Assembly: GCA_023717565.1 (NCBI GenBank)
Contig: JAMQPI010000248.1
Span: 1 to 33,878, forward strand
Length of the DNA: 33,878 nucleotides
Source: Pyrinomonadaceae bacterium
GTDB taxonomy: Bacteria > Acidobacteriota > Blastocatellia > Pyrinomonadales > Pyrinomonadaceae
Direction of reading: 5' to 3'
Shown: piece after piece, positions 27,610 to 33,878 of the stretch
Numbering within the stretch: position 1 is the stretch's first letter
How the letters are laid out: each line of letters begins with the position of its first letter
Notes under the pieces: generated by a model
Databases searched by the model: none
What the model was told of the DNA's origin: nothing
What the model saw: only the letters and a program-made list of their open reading frames with translations
Position numbers and translations under genes: made by a program

Positions 27610-28974
27610 ATGAAAAATTCTCCTTCTCCGCCACAGACCGAGCCGCGACTGGTCCGCCGTCTGGGGTTGTTTGACGCCACGATGATAGTTATGGGCGGAA
27701 TCATCGGCTCGGGCATTTTCATTAATCCTTACGTGGTGGCCCGGCAGGTCAACACGCCATTCCTGATTCTAGGTGTTTGGGCGTTGGGCGGATTGATCGC
27801 CTTGACCGCAGCTTTTATCTGGGCGGAGTTGGCCGCGTTGAGGCCGGAGGTCGGCGGCCAGTACGCATATCTCCGCGAGGCTTTTCATCCATCAGTTGCG
27901 TTTCTCTACGGCTGGGCCCTGTTGCTGGTTATTCAAACCGGCGGCATGGCCGCCGTCGCGGTTACCTTTGCGCGCTACTTCGTTGAGCTAACACACGCGC
28001 CCGTTGCTGACTGGTCGGTAGCCGTCCTCGCGCTCGGCAGTCTAACTGTCATTAACTGTCTGGGAGTTCGCTCCGGCAGCACCGTGCAAAGCGTGTTGAT
28101 GGTCCTCAAGATCGTTGCGATCATTGCGCTCATCGTATGTGGTCTGCTGCTCGCTGGGGCCGTGCCCGCGACGGTTACTCAAAGCTCGGACGTGTTGGCC
28201 CAACCAATCTCATTTGATTTACTAACTGCGGTGGGAGCTGCCATGGTGCCGGTGCTGTTCGCCTACGGTGGTTGGCAGACCGCCAGCTTTGTCGCGGGCG
28301 AGATGCGCGAGCCAAAAAAGAATCTTCCTCGAGGATTGCTAATCGGGGTCACCGGCGTAGTGATTCTGTATCTCGCGGTGAACTTCGTTTGTCTGCGCGT
28401 ATTGGGCACTTCGGGGTTGGCAGCGACTACAACACCGGCCTCCGATGTAATGCGACTCGCCTTGGGCGAGAAAGGCGCGCGGGCGATTGCCGCCGGAATC
28501 GCGATCTCAACACTCGGCTTTCTTAGTCAGGGGATGCTAACAGCGCCCCGCGTTTATTTTGCGATGGCCGAGGACGGGTTGTTCTTCAAGGTGGTGGGGC
28601 GGCTCCATCCAAAGACCCACGTTCCGATTGTGGCAATCGCCCTTCAGGGTCTGTTGGCCGTAGTCATCGCGCTTTCGGGGCGGTACGAGCAGATTTTGAA
28701 TTATGTAGTTTCGGTAGACTTCATTTTCTTCGGATTAACCGCGACTTGCATCTTCGTGTTTCGCGGGCGAAAGCAGAATCACGATGGTCATGAGGCGAAC
28801 GCGATAACCCGTGTGCCTGGGCATCCGCTGACTACCGGCGTGTTTGTGGTGGTCTGTTGGGTGGTAGTGATCAATACGGTCTACAAGTATCCGGAGAATA
28901 CGCTAATCGGCCTGGGAATTCTTATCGCCGGAATACCGGCGTACTTCTTCTGGCGAAGGAGAAAGATCGCATGA
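27610..28974 (+). CDS. Amino acid permease (APC superfamily)
   Basis: LGLFDATMIVMGGIIGSGIFINPYVVARQV...; about 12 TM segments; VLFAYGGWQTASFVAGEMREPKKNLPRGLLIG. Confidence 0.93.
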   Translation: MKNSPSPPQTEPRLVRRLGLFDATMIVMGGIIGSGIFINPYVVARQVNTPFLILGVWALGGLIALTAAFIWAELAALRPEVGGQYAYLREAFHPSVAFLYGWALLLVIQTGGMAAVAVTFARYFVELTHAPVADWSVAVLALGSLTVINCLGVRSGSTVQSVLMVLKIVAIIALIVCGLLLAGAVPATVTQSSDVLAQPISFDLLTAVGAAMVPVLFAYGGWQTASFVAGEMREPKKNLPRGLLIGVTGVVILYLAVNFVCLRVLGTSGLAATTTPASDVMRLALGEKGARAIAAGIAISTLGFLSQGMLTAPRVYFAMAEDGLFFKVVGRLHPKTHVPIVAIALQGLLAVVIALSGRYEQILNYVVSVDFIFFGLTATCIFVFRGRKQNHDGHEANAITRVPGHPLTTGVFVVVCWVVVINTVYKYPENTLIGLGILIAGIPAYFFWRRRKIA

Positions 28975-30083
28975 GCGGAACGCGGCCAGGAATGAGTTCC
29001 GAGTATATGCACTGGGCCAAGACGAGTTCGGCTGCCCGCTTTAATCTTGCCACCAGCGGACTGGAGAACTTGCCTCTGAGCGGTCTGAATTTCGGCCTCG
29101 CGGATCTGCAGCTTACACGCGGCGGTGGCTATGGTTACGAACCGCTGCAGCAGGCCTTAGCTCAGAGATTGAATGTTCGTGTTGAGTCGATCGTTGCGGC
29201 CATCGGTACGTCGCTGGCTAATCATCTAGCCATGGCGTACCTGGTCAAGCCCGGCGACGAGGTGCTGATCGAGCGTCCTACGTACGAGCCATTGCTGGCT
29301 TTGGCAAGATACCTCGGCGCGGACGTCAGGCGATTCGACCGGCGTTTCGAGGAGAGTTTCAGAATTGTCCCGGATGAGATCGAACGGCAGATCAGCCCTC
29401 GCACTCGTCTGATCGTGATAACAAACCTTCACAATCCTTCTGGTGTGCTTACTGACGATGAAACCCTTCGCCGAATCGGGGCGATTGCCCGAAACGCAAA
29501 CGCGCGGGTGCTGGTTGATGAGGTTTACCTCGAAACGCTGTTTGAAAAACCCGTTCGCACCTCCTTCCACCTGGGAGAGGAGTTCGTGGTTACCAGCAGT
29601 CTGACAAAGGCGTTCGGGCTTAGCGGACTTCGCTGCGGCTGGATCGTCGCCGAGCCGGAGGTGGCCCAGGGGATATGGCGACTAAACGATCTTTTTGGCG
29701 TGATGGCGGCGCATTCGGCGGAACGGTTAAGTGTTCTTGCCCTGAGTCAGCTCGATCAAATTTCGGCGCGGGTGCAGGCGCTGCTGCATACCAATCGTGG
29801 GCTGGTGAATCAATTCCTGGATTCGCGAGACGATATTGAAGCCGTGAGACCTGAATTTGGTACGATAGTTTTCCCGCGAGTGAAGCACGGGCCAACAGAG
29901 CATCTGATAGCTCTGCTGAGAACCAAATACGAAACATCGGTGGTGCCGGGAAGTTTCTTTGAGATGCCCGCGCATTTTCGCCTGGGGTTTGCCGGCGACT
30001 CGGAAACGCTGACTGAGGGGTTGCGAAGATTGGGTGCGGCGCTGGATGAGTTCATAGGCCGAGTGAGTGCCGGGTCGTCATGA
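28971..30083 (+). CDS. PLP-dependent aminotransferase class I/II
   Basis: NLHNPSGVLTDDETLRRIGAIARNANARVLVDEVYLE and SSLTKAFGLSGLRCGW (PLP Lys). ATGA overlap with the permease stop. Confidence 0.92.
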   Translation: MSGTRPGMSSEYMHWAKTSSAARFNLATSGLENLPLSGLNFGLADLQLTRGGGYGYEPLQQALAQRLNVRVESIVAAIGTSLANHLAMAYLVKPGDEVLIERPTYEPLLALARYLGADVRRFDRRFEESFRIVPDEIERQISPRTRLIVITNLHNPSGVLTDDETLRRIGAIARNANARVLVDEVYLETLFEKPVRTSFHLGEEFVVTSSLTKAFGLSGLRCGWIVAEPEVAQGIWRLNDLFGVMAAHSAERLSVLALSQLDQISARVQALLHTNRGLVNQFLDSRDDIEAVRPEFGTIVFPRVKHGPTEHLIALLRTKYETSVVPGSFFEMPAHFRLGFAGDSETLTEGLRRLGAALDEFIGRVSAGSS

Positions 30084-30106
30084 GCAACGGTCCACGAAAT
30101 GTCAAT

Positions 30107-30229
30107 CCCATGTCCGATATGCTTCAGCTTGTCGTCGAGATTGGCAACCCTAAAGCAATGATGTTACCAGTAACTCGAACATTGAGCCTTTCCAATCTCG
30201 ACGACAAGCTGAAGCATATCGGACATGGG
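30107..30229. repeat. Palindromic dispersed element, copy 2 (38-bp arms including 3 bp of flank)
   Basis: ATGTCCGATATGCTTCAGCTTGTCGTCGAGATTGG (30110-30144) is the exact reverse complement of 30192-30226; CCC/GGG flanks extend the stem. Confidence 0.97.
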
Positions 30230-30241
30230 GAGATGCGAGGC

Positions 30242-30913
30242 TTACTTTTGTGGCGGGTGCAGTGATACTGCCAGCAGCCAATCGTGAACGCGTTCGGCGG
30301 CTTCTATACCTGCGGCCTCGACAGTGATTTTGATGGGAGGGCCCTTGGGCCAATTGTCCTTCCGCATTCCCGCGCCGCCGATAGCCTGGTAGTAAACTTT
30401 GCCCTTGGCTTTTTCCTGACCGGTGCCTGGCGCAAATATGAAGTACTTGACTTCCAGATCCGGGGAATTGAGGATTATCCTGCCTTCCTGAAAATTATCA
30501 ATTTCGAACTGCAACAAGACCACCACTGACTCAGTCTCTTCCCGGGCTCGCAGTATTGCCTGCTGACGTTTGATATCGCCGATCGAAGTTCCGCTGACAT
30601 TTGTGAATTCATTCAGGCGCTTGATAAAACTTGCGTAGATGGTGGCTTCGCTCGGCAGTTGTTTCGAAGTCAACTGTCGCGCGACCAGCAGTATCACTTT
30701 GTGTTCGAGTTTGTGATTGCCTTGTTCGTTTCGGACGCTCGATCCACTCGCGTTTGCGTCCGTCGTGGGCGTGATCTCGGTCGCCGTTTGGGGCTCCGGC
30801 CGGGGCGCTCGCCTTCCCGACTGTCCCTTACAGGGGTTATCCAAAAACAATAACAATGGAACCAGAATGAGACCTCTGATTCGAGGCGCTGACGTTGTTC
30901 TCTGTCGGGTCAT
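30242..30913 (-). CDS. Hypothetical secreted protein
   Basis: ORF with N-terminal hydrophobic segment (GLILVPLLLFLDNPCKGQS) and a globular C-terminus; internal ATG at 30913 preferred to the TTG at 31015. Confidence 0.6.
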   Translation of the reverse strand: MTRQRTTSAPRIRGLILVPLLLFLDNPCKGQSGRRAPRPEPQTATEITPTTDANASGSSVRNEQGNHKLEHKVILLVARQLTSKQLPSEATIYASFIKRLNEFTNVSGTSIGDIKRQQAILRAREETESVVVLLQFEIDNFQEGRIILNSPDLEVKYFIFAPGTGQEKAKGKVYYQAIGGAGMRKDNWPKGPPIKITVEAAGIEAAERVHDWLLAVSLHPPQK

Positions 30914-31084
30914 TCGGGGAAACTCTCCGAGAACATCCTCACTTTTAGGCTTCAACTGGAGCGTCCACTTTTTACTGGATAAATTCGCGAATGTCGTCGC
31001 CTCCTGTGATGACAATTGCGTCCACGCTGTTGCAAGGATCGGAGTCTATTTGAAGTACATTTTCCATTCACTCTATCAACGGGT

Positions 31085-32059
31085 TCACTTCCCCAAGGCT
31101 TTGATAGCTTCGCGGGCGTAGTAGGTCAGAATAATGTCAGCGCCGGCGCGCTTGATGCTGGTTAGGGTTTCCATCATCACGCGTTGCTCATCGATCCAGC
31201 CGTTTTGCGCTGCCGCCTTGATCATCGAGTATTCGCCGGACACGTGGTAGGCGGCCAGCGGCAGATCGAAACGGTCGCGCATGGTTTTCAGAATATCCAA
31301 GTATACGGTAGCCGGCTTAACCATCAGGATATCGGCGCCTTCGGAGTAATCCAGCTCCGCTTCGCGAATGGCTTCCCTGGCGTTGGGCGAGTCCATCTGA
31401 TATGCGCGGCGATCGCCGAACGCCGGCGCGCTGTCGGCCGCCTCGCGAAACGGCCCGTAAAAAGCCGAGGCGAATTTCGCGGCATAGGACATGATGACCA
31501 CATTTTCGAAGCCGGCGTCGTCAAGCGCTTCGCGTATGGCCCCAACCTGTCCGTCCATCATTGCCGAAGGCCCCACGACGTGCGCACCTGCTTCCGCCTG
31601 ACTCACCGCGGTACGCGCCAGCAATTCAACCGATTCATCATTCAAAACTTCGTTGTTACGCACCACACCGCAGTGCCCGTGGGACGTGTATTCACAGAGA
31701 CAGGTGTCGGCGGTGATGATCATTTTTGGCGCCGACTGGCGAATTGCGCGCACGGCTTGCTGCACGATTCCGTTATCAGCGTAAGCTCCGGATGCGGTTT
31801 CGTCTTTTGTTTCCGGGAGGCCAAAGAGAATCACTCCAGTGACGCCAAGGTCGTAGGCGGCTGCTGCTTCCTTCGCGATTTCATCGACGGACAGGTTGTG
31901 CACACCGGGCATCGAGCCAATCTCGCGACGAACATTCTGCCCCGGACACGCAAACAACGGCAGAATCAGATCCTCCCGCTCCAGCCGTGTCTCGCGCACA
32001 AGGGAACGCAGCGCTTCAGTTCTTCTGAGGCGACGAGGACGATGAATGAGATGCGACAT
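31085..32059 (-). CDS. hemB: Delta-aminolevulinic acid dehydratase (porphobilinogen synthase), zinc-type
   Basis: Family motifs [15 protein letters not shown] (Zn Cys cluster), [68 protein letters not shown]. Confidence 0.97.
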   Translation of the reverse strand: MSHLIHRPRRLRRTEALRSLVRETRLEREDLILPLFACPGQNVRREIGSMPGVHNLSVDEIAKEAAAAYDLGVTGVILFGLPETKDETASGAYADNGIVQQAVRAIRQSAPKMIITADTCLCEYTSHGHCGVVRNNEVLNDESVELLARTAVSQAEAGAHVVGPSAMMDGQVGAIREALDDAGFENVVIMSYAAKFASAFYGPFREAADSAPAFGDRRAYQMDSPNAREAIREAELDYSEGADILMVKPATVYLDILKTMRDRFDLPLAAYHVSGEYSMIKAAAQNGWIDEQRVMMETLTSIKRAGADIILTYYAREAIKALGK

Positions 32060-32281
32060 GAGTGTCCTGCTAAAGAATCGGATTAAGAGCTCGTAAGGGG
32101 TGGAATGATACCTGTCAGGGAATTGGCAAGCAAACGGATGTACGTGTGACCTTCGTGTGAAACTGGGTGAAGCATAGAAATCCCACCAACGGGTGGGGTG
32201 GATTTGTCCAACCAGTCACTCAAGCAGCACCACTCCGTAGCCAATGGATGTTAAGTTCAACCAGCTCCAGTACCCTCAACC

Positions 32282-32629
32282 ACAGAACCATTTGCCGTAG
32301 AGACTGTGTCAAAACTCAGATGAGAAGCCTGACGTGTGTCGTGCTAGCGTAGACTTGGGCTTCACCCCGCGAGGGGTGCGATGTTTATAGCAACACGGGA
32401 CGCCACAACCCCTGCGCTGTTCGGAGTGGCGGAATGATCCTGGGATGATACCTTTCACATTGAGTTCCGCCCCTCCGAACAGCGCTGGAAGGGATAGCGG
32501 TCTGAAGCTATAAACATCGCACCCCTCGCGGGGTGAAGCCAAAGCTTGCTCCTAACCATGACACTCGTCGGGCAACGTCGGGCTTCTCATCTGAGCATTG
32601 ACACGGTCTCTTACCGCAAATGGTTCTGT
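32282..32629. repeat. 348-bp nested inverted-repeat element
   Basis: Outer arms ACAGAACCATTTGC..GTGTCAA..CTCAGATGAGAAGCC; middle arms GGCTTCACCCCGCGAGGGGTGCGATGTTTATAGC (32358-32391) exactly complementary to 32507-32540; inner arms 32414-32434 / 32465-32485 with one mismatch. Confidence 0.95.
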
Positions 32630-32819
32630 AACCGCCTATAGGAAATCGCCCTTAACTCGCTTTTTACACCTGCAAAATTATCTCCGACATATTTCTTGCC
32701 GGACTGCCAGTAGATGGTGGACGGAAACTATTCGACTGAAATCGAAGCTACGAGGAAATTCTGGGTTTCCGCTCCTTCCCGGATCCTGCTCGGCACAGAA
32801 CGGAAAGTAGGGGTTTCGT

Positions 32820-33878
32820 ATGATCAAACAAGTCAATTTCAACCATCGTCTTCTCTTAATGAGCGTTTTGACAATCGCGGTGACGATCTTGTCCCTGGGG
32901 ATCAGTAGCGGCTGGGTCACCAGTGCAAACGACGATGGCAATCTCCTGCGGCACACTCTCACAAGTAATGCATCCCGCGCCTCCCTAGTCTCCGAAGGCG
33001 ATTGGATATTTCCCGGAGAGTACGAGAGCCATCAGGCCATGTGGATGCTCTGGCCGGTATTCGAGAACAAGGCAGGCTTTCCCTCCACTGAGGTTGTGAG
33101 CGACATGGTCCACGCGATGCGCGGACACGTCCCGGTAAATCTCGCGGTGCAGGACGCCTACGACGAAGCTGCCGCCAGGAATTTCATGATGGATCGAGGA
33201 GTGCCCCTCAATCACGTCCACTTCTATCATCTCGAACACGGCGACCTCTGGGCTCGTGACATGGGCCCGCAGTTCACGCGAAGCCGGTCCGGGCGACTGC
33301 GTATCAACGATTGGAACTTCAACATGTGGGGCCACGAGGAACCTAACAGCGATTTGAGTCTTTTCGACGAGGACTTTGACCGAACTGTTGCCTCCACCAT
33401 CAGGGTGCCGGTGCTTGATTCGTCAGCCGGACCAGGCACCGGCGTGCGTTTGATTCACGAGGGTGGCAGTGCGTCGCACAACGGACACGGGACGCTGATT
33501 GCCGTTGAATCAGTCGTCATGCAACGAAACCTTGGGCCGAACCGTTTCTGCGGTGGACAGGCTCCCGTGACCGACTTCAGCCAGCCGAATACGTACGCAC
33601 CGAACCCGGATTGGGCGGCGTGCAAGTTCCTTGTCGAGAACGAGTATCGGCGGATGCTGGGCGTCGAGAAAGTCATCTGGATCCCCACCGGAGTCATCGA
33701 GGACACGGGAACGTTTCGCGGCGCGCTCGGGAAACACATCCAGGTGCCGAGCGTCGACGGCATCAACATCCCGCACGCCGGGGTTTACACACTCTTCACC
33801 ACCAACGGACATCCTGACCAGTTCCTCCGGTTTGTCACTCCCAACAAGGTTGTGCTGGCAGAAGTAAACGTGTCGAGC
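32820..33878 (+). CDS. Secreted agmatine deiminase / Porphyromonas-type peptidylarginine deiminase family protein (partial, runs off right edge)
   Basis: N-terminal signal-like MIKQVNFNHRLLLMSVLTIAVTILSLGISSGWVTSA; EGDWIFPGEYESHQAMWMLWP, HLEHGDLWARDMGPQF, IHEGGSASHNGHGTLIAVESVVMQRN. Confidence 0.88.
   Translation, partial: MIKQVNFNHRLLLMSVLTIAVTILSLGISSGWVTSANDDGNLLRHTLTSNASRASLVSEGDWIFPGEYESHQAMWMLWPVFENKAGFPSTEVVSDMVHAMRGHVPVNLAVQDAYDEAAARNFMMDRGVPLNHVHFYHLEHGDLWARDMGPQFTRSRSGRLRINDWNFNMWGHEEPNSDLSLFDEDFDRTVASTIRVPVLDSSAGPGTGVRLIHEGGSASHNGHGTLIAVESVVMQRNLGPNRFCGGQAPVTDFSQPNTYAPNPDWAACKFLVENEYRRMLGVEKVIWIPTGVIEDTGTFRGALGKHIQVPSVDGINIPHAGVYTLFTTNGHPDQFLRFVTPNKVVLAEVNVSS

Noticed and set aside
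25061-30229. Composite transposon bounded by the two palindromic elements
   Set aside because: No transposase between them, no target-site duplications seen, and the enclosed genes look like ordinary chromosomal cargo; two independent dispersed copies are simpler.
31184-32086. 300-aa plus-strand ORF opposite hemB
   Set aside because: Antisense to an unambiguous hemB; no recognisable motif.

Overview
The window looks like ordinary chromosome from a GC-moderate bacterium, plausibly Acidobacteriota (Blastocatellia-like); that placement is inference from gene content and repeat style. In order, it encodes: a MacB-like ABC ATPase (partial) and MacA/HlyD adaptor; an FHA / Ser-Thr kinase / RDD / FHA-GAF-PP2C phospho-signalling cluster; a bacillithiol-type deacetylase (BshB1); two tandem secreted paralogs of unknown function; an NFU protein; a three-gene ECF sigma / membrane anti-sigma-like / TPR-CHAT protease operon; BshA; SelB; small membrane proteins; a GH5-like lipoprotein; a GT39-like glycosyltransferase; an HXXEE-type membrane protein; an APC permease and aminotransferase; a small secreted protein; HemB; and a secreted agmatine-deiminase-family protein (partial). 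The strongest leads are: (1) the ECF sigma / anti-sigma-like / TPR-CHAT operon, which parallels the Csx29-Csx30-RpoE logic but has no CRISPR nearby; (2) two copies of a 117-138 bp palindromic element with 33-38 bp arms, each at a convergent gene junction; (3) a 348 bp nested inverted-repeat element; (4) a candidate free-standing sRNA with a good promoter and a perfect terminator between two opposite-strand genes; (5) a general pattern in which all four convergent junctions carry inverted repeats. No rRNA, tRNA, CRISPR array or transposase was recognised.
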